Source: an uncultured Lachnoclostridium sp.
Lineage (GTDB): Bacteria > Bacillota > Clostridia > Lachnospirales > Lachnospiraceae
Length of the DNA stretch: 64,000 bases
Assembly: GCA_947369165.1 (NCBI GenBank)
Contig: CANBKJ010000003.1
Span: forward strand, 1 to 64,000
Reading direction: 5' to 3'
In this document: one piece after another, positions 18,875 through 27,495 of the stretch
Numbering within the stretch: position 1 is the first letter of the stretch
Layout of the letters: each line of letters starts with the position of its first letter
Position numbers and translations under genes: made by a program
The notes under the pieces: generated by a model
The model's input: the letters and a program-made list of their open reading frames with translations, nothing else
What the model was told of the DNA's origin: nothing
Database searches by the model: none

Positions 18875-20419
18875 TTACTTTTTCTCCTGCAGGTCAAGGT
18901 CAGACAGGGATTCAAATGCCTCGATTACTGCATCCACAGACATCTTATCCACAAGAAAATAATCCATTCCATCCTTGTCAACCCGGTAAAAATTCGTACC
19001 GTCATAAGGCAGGTACCGGACTGTCACATCCCGCCCCTCCTCATGGTATACCGCAGTCAGTACAGGATCCTTACTTTCCGGTTTTACAGAATCCTTCGCC
19101 GCTGAAGTGAACTCCAGCAAAAATGCCTTGGAATATGGCGTCAGGAAGGTATCTTCTTTGTCCGCAGGCACAGTTTTTCCATTCAGCGTCCAGATATTCT
19201 TCTCCTTGCCGTCCTCCCCCTTTTCAGAATCATGAGTTACAGTGATCTTTTTACCAGAACGTCCTATCGTCACCTCATAGCCTTTTATATCTGTGGCAAG
19301 GGTAGAATATACACTGTGGTCCATATAAGTATAGGCGTCTGCCCCCATCATGCTCTCTGCCTTGTCTGCAGACAGGGTATACACATGCTCAGAGCCTTTC
19401 AAGCTCACATAATAATCGCCATTTTCATCCTTTTTTCCCACGTACAGGGTGTACCCTTTCGGATCCTGATATTTCTTCGGCACCACGTTGGCCTTGTTGG
19501 TACTCTTCCCGACGGTGGACACCGATTGGGAATCCTCTTTTTCCTCCGGAATCTCATAACCATCCTTCAGATCAAAATATCCCACCTGGATCTCCGCCGC
19601 CGGCTGATCCAGACCATATTTTTTCTTGTCCCTGCACTGATACTCCACCAATGCATCAAAAGATACCGTCGTATAGAAGCTCTGCAGTGTCGACCAGTCA
19701 TTGGTTGAGGAACCTGCCAGGGGTTTTTTATAAGGTTTTGTGATCACCCAGTTCGTATAGGCATCCACCTTCTTATCATCCGATACAATTTCTGCCAAAA
19801 AGGTAATTTTACTTTTATTCTTTATGGAAATCTTCGTCAGATAATCGGCGTTGATCTCCGCGATCTCTTCTTTGGAGATCAGAGAATTTTTTTCCACATC
19901 AAGGGAAGAATACAGCGTATCTGCAAAGGTATAGATCTTATCGCTGTCAGCTGTCATTCCATAATTACCACCGCCGACAGGAACCATATCGCCAAAATAG
20001 ATCTCATAGGACTTACCATCGGATGTGGTTATCTTTACTGTCATTTGTGGTTTTTCCAAACCATACTCTTGTTTGCTGCCTCCATCTCCCGCCAGTTCTT
20101 TTGTGGCAGTCACCGGACTCAAAGCCTGGAACATGCTCTCCACCGCTTCCTGGTCCACAGGAGCCTCTGGGAGATTCTCCAGTTTCCATCCCGCCTCCTC
20201 TTTGTGCAGAGAAATGGGTTCCTCTCCTTCTCTGGAGACGGAGATCGCTGTGATATTGTCCTTCTCCACCTGAAAAACCCGCACGGTCTCAGAGGTGCTC
20301 TCCTGTTCCCCAGTTTTCTCATCCTCTCCCTGAGGTACTAGAAAATACAGGACGATGGCTGCTGCCATCAAAACACAGAGCCCTGCCAGTGTGAACGCCT
20401 GCTTCTTTCCTTTTGACAT
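18875..20419 (-). CDS. DUF4340 protein of a Gld-like ABC module
   Basis: 514-residue protein with one N-terminal membrane anchor (about 10-29) and a large extracytoplasmic body rich in beta strands. The body shows repeated patterns such as EYGLEKPQMTVKITTSDGKSYEIYFGD and KYGLDQPAAEIQVGYF, which are typical of DUF4340. Its ATG shares one base with the stop of the GldG-like gene (TGATG). It always seems to accompany such ABC modules; the role is not known. Last of the four module genes, before cysS. Confidence 0.85.
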   Translation of the reverse strand: MSKGKKQAFTLAGLCVLMAAAIVLYFLVPQGEDEKTGEQESTSETVRVFQVEKDNITAISVSREGEEPISLHKEEAGWKLENLPEAPVDQEAVESMFQALSPVTATKELAGDGGSKQEYGLEKPQMTVKITTSDGKSYEIYFGDMVPVGGGNYGMTADSDKIYTFADTLYSSLDVEKNSLISKEEIAEINADYLTKISIKNKSKITFLAEIVSDDKKVDAYTNWVITKPYKKPLAGSSTNDWSTLQSFYTTVSFDALVEYQCRDKKKYGLDQPAAEIQVGYFDLKDGYEIPEEKEDSQSVSTVGKSTNKANVVPKKYQDPKGYTLYVGKKDENGDYYVSLKGSEHVYTLSADKAESMMGADAYTYMDHSVYSTLATDIKGYEVTIGRSGKKITVTHDSEKGEDGKEKNIWTLNGKTVPADKEDTFLTPYSKAFLLEFTSAAKDSVKPESKDPVLTAVYHEEGRDVTVRYLPYDGTNFYRVDKDGMDYFLVDKMSVDAVIEAFESLSDLDLQEKK

Positions 20420-21855
20420 CAGTTCTTCCTCCTTTTGAACCAGATCACAAAACCAGCTGCCAGCAGAACAAGGGGAAGGACCACCACCAGAGCCACTGTA
20501 AAGAATACGATGTCTCCATTCTGGATCATTACCGTCTCCATATTCAAGCTTCTTGTCGGAATCGCCAATGTAGTAGTCTCACCTCCCGTGAGCCAGGTGG
20601 CAGACTGAAGCACCATCGAACGGTTTCCAAACTGGTTACTGGATATATAGGCATCCGCATTAAAATTGGATGAGGCAAACAACACGATCTTCGTCGCCTT
20701 TCCCTGCCCCTGGGTATTTTCTGCATACATGTCCGTAATGGCTGCTGCCACGGCAAAGGGCCCATTGATGTCCTTGTCTTCCTTTTCCAGCGTCGTAGTA
20801 TTGGCATTGGTCTTGGAAAAAGCGGAATCTGTCGTAGTCAGAAGGGGATCCACTGTCAAGGTGCTTCTCACATCGCTCTGAACCGTCAATCCCTTCGTTC
20901 CCTGAACAACCACCGGCGAACTTTCTGTAAGTTCCTCCGTGATCTCATGCTCTTTTGTATTTCCCACAAAGGCCGTCGGATTCTTTTCCGATATCGCCCC
21001 TTCCGCATCCAGCACAAATCCATCTGCCACATTGACTCCATAGTCCGCCAGAAGCTTATAAAAATTTGTCATTTCCTTTTCTGGCAGCGCATTGATATAA
21101 ATCATCGCCTTTCCACCATTTTTTAAGTATTCGGAAAGGAGATTATATTCCTCCTCGGTAAAATCATATACCGGGCCGTTGATCATCAAGATCCGGCAGT
21201 CCTCCGGAATACTTTTTGCCGAAGCTGTGGCAAGTTCTTCCGCTTCAATATTGGATTTATCCAGAATCTCCTGGAAACTGCTCCCGATCTCTCCCTCGCC
21301 GTGACCGGAGGTATAATAAAGCTTATTGGTTGTATCACTGGTCACGATCTGCAGTGCAGCAGTAATCTGTCCCTCCGCATCCAGTGTATTTGTATACCCG
21401 CCTGACATATAATCCATATCCTGCACCAACATCTTTGTCGCTGACACCAATCGCTTTTTATCTTTGGTCTCATTAACCACAATCACATCATTGTCCTGAA
21501 TTTCCTCATCCGTGAACTGTTTGGAAAAATTGGGATAAACCACGGGATCCTTGTCTACCACCTCAATATTTCCCAGTCCATTGTACTGCTCAAGAACCTT
21601 CTCAATCACACTCTGCTGGTTGCCCTCCTGGCACATATAATACAGCTTTACTTTATCTTTAATCCCCTGTGCCAGTTTTTTCGTATCCTCCGTCAGTGTA
21701 TATTTTTTGTCACTGCTGAGGTCCACTGAAATATTCATCTTATTGACTATAAGATTTAACACCACCACAAGCACGATGACGATCACCATAACAAGGGTCT
21801 GATAGCCGCCCATTTTGAACTTGCGGTCTTTAAAGCTCTTTTTTACATCTTTCAT
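20419..21855 (-). CDS. GldG-like ABC-associated extracytoplasmic protein
   Basis: About 478 residues. An N-terminal membrane helix (about 17-37) is followed by an extracytoplasmic domain and a C-terminal membrane helix (about 447-470), ending in the basic tail WFKRRKN. The pattern DLSSDKKYTLTEDTKKLAQGI and the later YYTSGHGEGEIG match the GldG/ABC_transp_aux family. I choose ATG 21855 because GGAGG lies five bases upstream. The ATG at 21867 precedes that box, which would then be inside the gene. It acts with the permease and ATPase next door; cargo unknown. Confidence 0.85.
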   Translation of the reverse strand: MKDVKKSFKDRKFKMGGYQTLVMVIVIVLVVVLNLIVNKMNISVDLSSDKKYTLTEDTKKLAQGIKDKVKLYYMCQEGNQQSVIEKVLEQYNGLGNIEVVDKDPVVYPNFSKQFTDEEIQDNDVIVVNETKDKKRLVSATKMLVQDMDYMSGGYTNTLDAEGQITAALQIVTSDTTNKLYYTSGHGEGEIGSSFQEILDKSNIEAEELATASAKSIPEDCRILMINGPVYDFTEEEYNLLSEYLKNGGKAMIYINALPEKEMTNFYKLLADYGVNVADGFVLDAEGAISEKNPTAFVGNTKEHEITEELTESSPVVVQGTKGLTVQSDVRSTLTVDPLLTTTDSAFSKTNANTTTLEKEDKDINGPFAVAAAITDMYAENTQGQGKATKIVLFASSNFNADAYISSNQFGNRSMVLQSATWLTGGETTTLAIPTRSLNMETVMIQNGDIVFFTVALVVVLPLVLLAAGFVIWFKRRKN

Positions 21856-21870
21856 CTTATCCTCCATACA

Positions 21871-22761
21871 CTAATTCCACCTTTTTTTCTTGATCCGCTG
21901 TATCGTAATAAATACGAACAGAAAACTGACACTGATATAATAGATCAATGCACTGACATCAAATATTCCCAGTGCAAAATTACTGTAACGGTCCACAATG
22001 GAGATCGAACTCAGCGTATTTCCAAGAAGATTATCAAATGCCTCTGTATTCAGTATAAATGTGGTCGCCAGCACCGCCTCGGCCACAATTCCGATCAGTG
22101 CCGAAAGCCATCCATTGTGAATCCACATGTTTAATACAAAAGCAAGGATCAGCACCAGTGCTGCCAGAAACCAAAATACAAAGGTATGTCCCGTGGGAAG
22201 CATCACCGCAAGGCTGCTCATCAGATACGTAAAAATCATAATGACACCAGAGGCCACTGCTGCGATCACCTGGCTCTCTGTCAGGGAAGAGATAAACATA
22301 CCGATGGCGATATAGGCAGAACCCAACAGGAAAAATCCTAACGCACTCCCATAAGCGATGGCAAAATCCACACTCTCTGTCCCCGTGGCGGCTCCCTTTA
22401 CCAGTCCCGATAGAATCAGAGGATACACACACAGGATCAGCATAGCAATAGCCAGCAGAGTCACCAGTGCGAGATATTTACCAAAAATAATCTTCGTCAC
22501 CGAGACCGGTGAGGTATACAATAACTGATCGGTCTTCTGTCGGTTCTCTTCTGCGATGATGCGCATGGTAAGCACTGGCACCAACAGAAGTATAAAGAAC
22601 ATCTGCATTCCCTGAAAGATAACAGAAAAATCTGTGTATCCGTTAATCAGGTTATATACCATAAAATACAGTCCGGCCAGAACTAAAAAGAAAGCGATAA
22701 ATATCCAGCCGATCATCGATGTAAAATAGGATCTTAATTCTTTTTTATAGATTGCCAGCAT
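21871..22761 (-). CDS. GldF-like ABC transporter permease
   Basis: 296-residue integral membrane protein with six hydrophobic segments and an N-terminal IYKKELRSYFTSMIGWIF motif characteristic of ABC-2 type permeases linked to GldA/NosF ATPases. ATG 22761 follows GGAGGTTCAAG and overlaps the end of the ATPase gene by 17 bases. With the ATPase it should form a type-2 exporter or mechanotransducing complex, with the GldG-like and DUF4340 proteins facing outward. Confidence 0.87.
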   Translation of the reverse strand: MLAIYKKELRSYFTSMIGWIFIAFFLVLAGLYFMVYNLINGYTDFSVIFQGMQMFFILLLVPVLTMRIIAEENRQKTDQLLYTSPVSVTKIIFGKYLALVTLLAIAMLILCVYPLILSGLVKGAATGTESVDFAIAYGSALGFFLLGSAYIAIGMFISSLTESQVIAAVASGVIMIFTYLMSSLAVMLPTGHTFVFWFLAALVLILAFVLNMWIHNGWLSALIGIVAEAVLATTFILNTEAFDNLLGNTLSSISIVDRYSNFALGIFDVSALIYYISVSFLFVFITIQRIKKKRWN

Positions 22762-23803
22762 CTTGAACCTCCTCCTCTTCTCCTGACACAGCTTCTGTCT
22801 TTGGTTGATTTCGTTTGGCTTTCATCTTTTTCTTTTCATCCTTTGTCATCTTTCCACCGTACTGGCGTGTTCCCTCTCCCGTCAGACGCAGGAATACTTC
22901 TTCCAGGGTAGGAACTTTCAGATTCATCTCCAGAATCGGGCACTTTGCCTCGGCAAAGGCATAAAAGATCTCTTCCCTGGGATCAAACTCCGCAGGGCTG
23001 GAGAGTTCGATCTGATACACCTCTGCTTCTCCGGTGCCCAGCACTTTGGAGTAGGTAATATGCTCTATTTTTTCTATGACACTCTTGATCAGATCTTTAT
23101 TTCCCTTCGCCTTAAACGTAAGGTCATTGGTCTGTGCGATGTGCCCCGGAATGTTTTCCGGCACGTCAGAAAGGATCATTTTTCCCTGATTGATGATCAT
23201 GATCTGATTGCAGACTGCGCTTACCTCCTGCATAATATGGGAGCTAAGCAGGATGGTGTGCTCTTTGCTGAGTTCCCGGATCAGATTTCGGATCTCCAGA
23301 ATCTGCTTAGGATCCAGTCCCACCGTGGGCTCGTCCAGAATTAGGATTTCCGGATCCCCGATCATTGCTCCGGCGAGTCCCACTCTCTGTTTATATCCCT
23401 TGGACAAATGCTTGATCAGTCGTTCCGACACATCCTGTATCTTCGTCGCCCGCATGACCTTTCGCACCGTTTTTTCCTTATCACTGCTTTTCACGCCCTT
23501 TAGATTGGACACAAAATTCAGATATTCCCCTACCTTCATATCCGGATAGAGGGGTGGCTGCTCCGGCAGATAGCCGATACTCGCCTTCACCTTCTCCGGC
23601 TCATCATAAATATCATAACCGTTTACCGTTACTTCTCCCTCCGTCGGGGATATGTAGCCGGTGATTATATTCATGGTCGTTGATTTGCCGGCACCATTCG
23701 GTCCCAGAAACCCAACAATCTGTCCCTTCTCCACGGTAAAGCTCAAATGATCCACCACATCGCGGTCTCCATAACGCTTCACCAGATTTTTTACCTCTAT
23801 CAA
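22745..23803 (-). CDS. GldA-like ABC transporter ATPase
   Basis: 352 residues. Walker A GPNGAGKST (34-42), signature LSKGYKQRVGLAGAM, Walker B LILDEPTVGLDP and the switch histidine in LSSHIMQEV are all present, so it should hydrolyse ATP. It carries a C-terminal regulatory domain typical of GldA/NatA proteins plus a highly charged tail of about 40 residues (MTKDEKKKMKAKRN, then Glu-rich). Start is TTG 23803, seven bases after AGGAGG. It is the first gene of the module. Confidence 0.9.
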   Translation of the reverse strand: MIEVKNLVKRYGDRDVVDHLSFTVEKGQIVGFLGPNGAGKSTTMNIITGYISPTEGEVTVNGYDIYDEPEKVKASIGYLPEQPPLYPDMKVGEYLNFVSNLKGVKSSDKEKTVRKVMRATKIQDVSERLIKHLSKGYKQRVGLAGAMIGDPEILILDEPTVGLDPKQILEIRNLIRELSKEHTILLSSHIMQEVSAVCNQIMIINQGKMILSDVPENIPGHIAQTNDLTFKAKGNKDLIKSVIEKIEHITYSKVLGTGEAEVYQIELSSPAEFDPREEIFYAFAEAKCPILEMNLKVPTLEEVFLRLTGEGTRQYGGKMTKDEKKKMKAKRNQPKTEAVSGEEEEVQDAGNL

Positions 23804-23935
23804 AATCTTACCTCCTTAACCAATAAGTTCGTTTTGCCCATTGTCGGGCCAGCCTGACGGTATCATTTATTGTACTATCTTTATGTTACCAAAATGTGAA
23901 CAAAACATCAGATGAAACTACTAAGCTTAAAAGGA

Positions 23936-24478
23936 TCAAGAGCGATACATCCATTGGACCAGAGGAACGTTGATTCGTGCCTCCAGCACGCAGCTGAGGA
24001 CAAACACCAGGAGAATCACAATGACCGCGGGCATCTGTTTCTCCCTTCTGCGTTCCAGGATCCGGTAAAAGGAATAGATATAGAGAGGGATCAAAAAAAA
24101 CAGATGGGGGACTCCGGTAATCAGCCAGAATAAAATGCCCTTTGTCCCCCGCATCATTACAAAAAAGGTAAGCAGAAAACCAGACTGCAGCCCGGTAAAC
24201 ATAATAAAGGCACGGATATAGAACTTATATATCTTCGTATACCCTGCCAGCCAGAGGACAGAAAACACCTTGCCCCGTTCCCATAATACAAACAAAAGAG
24301 CCTGAAGAAAGTCCTGCTCCTCCATCGCCCAGAGAAGCATATTTTCCTCCATGTGTGCCAGTGCCTCTCCCGCTGGCTTCTGACACATATAATATAATAT
24401 TCCACCGGAAAAAAAACCGGCCAAAAAAAACAAAACTGCTTTTTTCTTCCGGTTTTTTATAAATTCTTTAAAACTCAT
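23936..24478 (-). CDS. SpoIIM-like membrane protein
   Basis: 180-residue integral membrane protein with about five hydrophobic segments, beginning MSFKEFIKNRKKKAVLFFLAGFFSGG. Its topology and the segment SGFLLTFFVMMRGTKGILFWLITGVPHL fit the SpoIIM/DUF95 family. In Bacillus SpoIIM acts with SpoIID and SpoIIP in septal wall degradation during engulfment. ATG 24478 is chosen for the GGGGGAGGACAGGAT upstream; a longer frame to 24529 lacks one. A sigma-E-like promoter lies about 60 bases upstream. No spoIID or spoIIP is adjacent. Confidence 0.78.
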   Translation of the reverse strand: MSFKEFIKNRKKKAVLFFLAGFFSGGILYYMCQKPAGEALAHMEENMLLWAMEEQDFLQALLFVLWERGKVFSVLWLAGYTKIYKFYIRAFIMFTGLQSGFLLTFFVMMRGTKGILFWLITGVPHLFFLIPLYIYSFYRILERRREKQMPAVIVILLVFVLSCVLEARINVPLVQWMYRS

Positions 24479-24538
24479 ATCCTGTCCTCCCCCACAGACA
24501 GGCATAGTTCCACTTCCAATGCCTGCCATCTCTCTTCT

Positions 24539-24568
24539 ATCTATATGAGAGGAAGGGTGCAGTTATGA
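24539..24568 (-). promoter_or_regulatory. Possible sigma-E promoter of the spoIIM-like gene
   Basis: On the minus strand TCATAAC (24568-24562), 14 bases, CATATAGAT (24547-24539). This resembles the Bacillus sigma-E pattern (ATA-centred -35, CATA-start -10). It is a weak motif match, supported by the gene downstream. Confidence 0.35.
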
Positions 24569-24619
24569 ACAATTGTTGCGGATCAAAATAATTCATTCAA
24601 TAAGATAAAGTATATAGAT

Positions 24620-25039
24620 TTAGATGGATTTAATAAAAAACATCTCCATCGGCTGTGCAAATTCAGGAATATCGATCACAAATCCTCCACAATCCTTATA
24701 TCCTAATTTTCGATAGACATGTTGTGCTTCTTCATCTACCTGTGTAGATGTTAACAGCATTTTATATCCTTGTGCTTTCATATCATGTTCCCAGTACTCG
24801 ATGAGCTGTCTGCCATAGCCCTTTCCCTGATATTCCCAGTCCACAAAAACCATGGTACAAAAAGGAGTATTGTCCCAGAACAGATTGTACCTTAATAAAC
24901 CGATAGGCTTATCATTTAACAATAAAATATATCCTTGTTTCATCTGTACTTTATGATCAAACTCCTTTTCCGGTAAATGCTGGTCCAGACGATACCAGAA
25001 TGTTTTGTCCGATGACTCTAAATATCTAATGGTTAACAT
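24620..25039 (-). CDS. GNAT-family N-acetyltransferase
   Basis: 139-residue acyl-CoA-dependent acetyltransferase of unknown substrate. The core fold runs from PIGLLRYNLFWDN through FVDWEYQGKGYGRQLIEYWE, which holds the acetyl-CoA pyrophosphate loop (Q-G-K-G-Y-G), to a C-terminal VYRKLGYKDCGGFVIDI. ATG 25039 is eight bases after GGAGG; a GTG one codon earlier is also possible. It is divergent from the tetR-antiporter operon. Confidence 0.85.
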   Translation of the reverse strand: MLTIRYLESSDKTFWYRLDQHLPEKEFDHKVQMKQGYILLLNDKPIGLLRYNLFWDNTPFCTMVFVDWEYQGKGYGRQLIEYWEHDMKAQGYKMLLTSTQVDEEAQHVYRKLGYKDCGGFVIDIPEFAQPMEMFFIKSI

Positions 25040-25091
25040 CACGTATTCCTCCTTACAGTATAATAGTTAATAGAAACTTTACTTTTCCTTG

Positions 25092-25120
25092 TTGACAAAC
25101 TCCAATAGGGAGAATATAAT
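25092..25120 (+). promoter_or_regulatory. Consensus sigma-A promoter of tetR-antiporter operon
   Basis: TTGACA (25092-25097), 17 bases, TATAAT (25115-25120), a perfect match at both boxes. Transcription should begin near 25127, inside the inverted repeat that follows. Confidence 0.85.
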
Positions 25121-25153
25121 GGAAACAAAAAAAGGGGATTTTGTTTCCATTAT
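25116..25153. promoter_or_regulatory. 15-bp perfect inverted repeat, probable TetR operator
   Basis: ATAATGGAAACAAAA (25116-25130) is exactly repeated in reverse complement as TTTTGTTTCCATTAT (25139-25153), with the eight-base spacer AAAGGGGA. It covers the -10 box, the predicted start site and the beginning of the tetR gene, the expected place for an autorepression operator. Confidence 0.75.
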
Positions 25154-25643
25154 GAAAGACAAAATAATTCAGGCTTCTATCGAAGGTCTTAGAAATGAAG
25201 GGTTAAAATTTTCAGTCGATTTATTAGCCAATAAATTAAAGATTTCCAAGAAAACAGTTTATAAATATTTTCCCGACAAAGAAGCGCTTGCGGTAGCTTT
25301 ATATGAATCCTACTATTCGGACGCCACAGAACAGGCGAAGAAATTTATTGAAAAAAATACTAAGTCGTCCTATAAAGAATTGCTTCAGCTTTACTTTGAT
25401 TCAAAAAGAATGACACACAGTGATATTTTTAATAAATATACACTAAATCAAAGGATTTACGCATATACAACAGAAAAAGCTGATTCCCTTTGGGAGATCA
25501 TCGCTGCATCTTTTTATGGAGAACAATCCGAGACAGACAAAAAAGTGTTTCGGGTTATTGTTGATGGTTCATTTGAAAAGCTTTGCAGCGACTGCTCAGT
25601 ATTGGAAGCTGTGATAGAAAGGCTGGTGGATTTACTATGGTGA
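25152..25643 (+). CDS. TetR-family repressor
   Basis: About 163 residues. The N-terminal helix-turn-helix is clear (KIIQASIEGLRNEGLKF then KLKISKKTVYKYFPDKEAL). The rest is a helical ligand and dimer domain without recognisable specificity. The start at ATG 25152 is chosen because the in-frame ATG at 25119 lies inside the -10 box of a perfect promoter. That earlier ATG has the better ribosome binding site (GGGAG), so a 174-residue form remains possible. The stop overlaps the antiporter start (ATGGTGA). It is likely to repress its own operon through the inverted repeat at its start. Confidence 0.85.
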   Translation: MKDKIIQASIEGLRNEGLKFSVDLLANKLKISKKTVYKYFPDKEALAVALYESYYSDATEQAKKFIEKNTKSSYKELLQLYFDSKRMTHSDIFNKYTLNQRIYAYTTEKADSLWEIIAASFYGEQSETDKKVFRVIVDGSFEKLCSDCSVLEAVIERLVDLLW

Positions 25644-26857
25644 TTGAACTGCTTCATATTTTTGCAATTATATGTACTGCTTTTGCCTGCGGAAAACTGG
25701 CATCCAAAATAAAACTGCCTGCTATTCTTGGCTGGTTGATTGCCGGTATCGTTTTTGGCCCTTACCTTGCCGGAATCATGACCTTAGACACCATAAATTC
25801 CCTGTGGTATAAAATCTTTATAAAATTTTTTGAGTGCTTTGCAGGCGTCATGATAGGCCGCGAGATAATCTTTAAAAAAATCGCAAAATCTGGCAGACAG
25901 ATTATCGTGATTACTTTTGTGCAGTCCATTGGTACATTTCTTTTTGTATATATTGTTTTTGCCATCGTATTTTTTATTTCAGATCTCCCTGTTTATCTGG
26001 CAGTTATATTTGGCGGCATTGCGCTTGCCACAGCTCCGGCGCCTGCATTGTCTATTGTAAATGAGTATCATGCAGACGGGCCGGTTACCAAAACATTGAT
26101 TCCGCTTGCTGCGATTGACGATATCATTGGGGTTATTGTTTTCTTTACCGTAATATCTTTTGTAAATGGCATGAACGGAAGCTCTTCCACTTCCCCTTTT
26201 ATAATAGTGGGAATGATTCTGCTTCCATTTGCTATAGGAATATTGGCAGGGATTTGTGCTGCATTTTTGATGAAGCGGTCAATTCATAATACCAAAAGGC
26301 TGATACTGCTGTTGACATTCCTCTGCATTTCGGCATTATGCGGCCTATTGACAGATAAGTACATTTTCCATTCTTTCAGCCTGAATTATCTGCTGATTGG
26401 CATGGCATTTAGTGCAACCGTTGCAAATAAGATCCCGGAACAGGAACTTGCCAATGTACTGAAACTGTATGATCCTCTTTTGAATCTCTCTTTCGTCATT
26501 GTCATAGTAAACCTTGGCATGCCGTTGGATTACCGTCTGATAGCAGGGGCAGGTTTATTTACAGCAATTTACATTCTTTCAAGGGCGGCAGGAAAAATCG
26601 GTGGGGCGTATTTGGGCGGTAAAATAACAAAAGCGGAACCCTCTGTCACAAAATATCTTGGATTTACATTATTGCCTCACTCCGGCGTGTCTTTGGTATT
26701 TACAGGTATCGCTGTTTCAACTTTAACTGTTATTGATGCATCCCTTGCGTCGATTGTATCAGGAACAATTGTTGCATCTGCTATCATCAATGAAGTTATT
26801 GCTGTTATTGTTGCAAAATTCGCTTTCAAACGGGCTGGAGAAATAGAGGAACGATAA
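25637..26857 (+). CDS. CPA2-type cation/proton antiporter
   Basis: 406-residue membrane protein with about twelve hydrophobic segments. It begins MVIELLHIFAIICTAFACGKLASKIKLPAILGWL, a CPA2/KefB-like start, and holds TAPAPALSIVNEYHADGPVTK followed by AAIDDIIGVIVFF. The conserved Asp pair in the latter is the probable ion-binding site. The last segment is VIAVIVAKFAFKRAGE. It overlaps the tetR stop, so its expression is tied to that repressor. There is no C-terminal TrkA domain. Ion specificity (Na+ or K+) cannot be read. Confidence 0.88.
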   Translation: MVIELLHIFAIICTAFACGKLASKIKLPAILGWLIAGIVFGPYLAGIMTLDTINSLWYKIFIKFFECFAGVMIGREIIFKKIAKSGRQIIVITFVQSIGTFLFVYIVFAIVFFISDLPVYLAVIFGGIALATAPAPALSIVNEYHADGPVTKTLIPLAAIDDIIGVIVFFTVISFVNGMNGSSSTSPFIIVGMILLPFAIGILAGICAAFLMKRSIHNTKRLILLLTFLCISALCGLLTDKYIFHSFSLNYLLIGMAFSATVANKIPEQELANVLKLYDPLLNLSFVIVIVNLGMPLDYRLIAGAGLFTAIYILSRAAGKIGGAYLGGKITKAEPSVTKYLGFTLLPHSGVSLVFTGIAVSTLTVIDASLASIVSGTIVASAIINEVIAVIVAKFAFKRAGEIEER

Positions 26858-26919
26858 CAATTAAATCTTTCATATAATGTGTCAACTCTATTGACTATTG
26901 TTCAATATTTCCCCACGCT

Positions 26920-27354
26920 TTACACAGAAACCGAAATATTACTGCTCTGCTCCCCCTGGCTCACTCCCCCTGTCTTAGTATAAATAACAGGTTCCTTGAC
27001 TGTAACTGGTTTTGCCGTATCCTCGCTTCCTTCCACGGTATCTGCTTTTGTATCCTTGCTTTCTGCCACTGTATCTTCCAGTTTTTCCTTTTCCTCCCTG
27101 CGTTTTTCGATTGCTTTCTCACGCTCTAACTTCTCTTTTTCTCTTGCTTCCTCCGCTTCTTCCTTCATGCCCTCATTGGCTTTTACCTGATATTTCTCTG
27201 CCCTTTCTGAGAAATCGCCAGCATACTCCATGGCACGCTCCATGGTGGCTGTATCACCTCTGCGCCTTGCCTCCTTAAAAACCCGCATAGGCGTATTTAA
27301 CAGATTCACGTTTGTACTTGCTCCTACTAATCCTTCCATTGTTTTTGTATGCAT
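26920..27354 (-). CDS. Unknown coiled-coil protein
   Basis: 144 residues, not recognised. It starts MHTKTMEGLVGASTNVNLLNTP and has a helical segment RRRGDTATMERAMEYAGDF. A long charged coiled coil of Glu/Lys/Arg heptads covers about residues 62-97. The tail is Ser/Thr-rich and ends SSNISVSV. There is no signal peptide or membrane segment. ATG 27354 lies six bases after GGAGATTAATATC-type sequence (AAAGGAG box). A hairpin holding a perfect anti-SD lies about 40-65 bases upstream. The neighbour upstream is the GHKL/LytTR pair. Confidence 0.6.
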   Translation of the reverse strand: MHTKTMEGLVGASTNVNLLNTPMRVFKEARRRGDTATMERAMEYAGDFSERAEKYQVKANEGMKEEAEEAREKEKLEREKAIEKRREEKEKLEDTVAESKDTKADTVEGSEDTAKPVTVKEPVIYTKTGGVSQGEQSSNISVSV

Positions 27355-27360
27355 GATATT

Positions 27361-27420
27361 AATCTCCTTTCCGAAACGTATGCGAAAGGCCACGAGAAAT
27401 CTGAGAAGGAGATTTCTCGT
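27361..27420 (-). promoter_or_regulatory. Hairpin with anti-SD, upstream of coiled-coil gene
   Basis: On the minus strand ACGAGAAATCT (27420-27410), loop CCTTCTC, AGATTTCTCGT (27402-27392) forms an 11-bp perfect stem. AATCTCCTT at 27414-27406, spanning stem and loop, is perfectly complementary over nine bases to the ribosome binding site AAGGAGATT at 27369-27361. Confidence 0.5.
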
Positions 27421-27495
27421 CTGCCATCAATCCTTCATTTTCTTTTTCGTCAGACTCAATATTCCAGTTTAGATTTCCGTATTAAACGGTCTGTT

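Noticed and set aside
24561-24610. Small plus-strand peptide starting MNNCCGSK
   Set aside because: Only 14 codons, no supporting signals other than a weak purine run.
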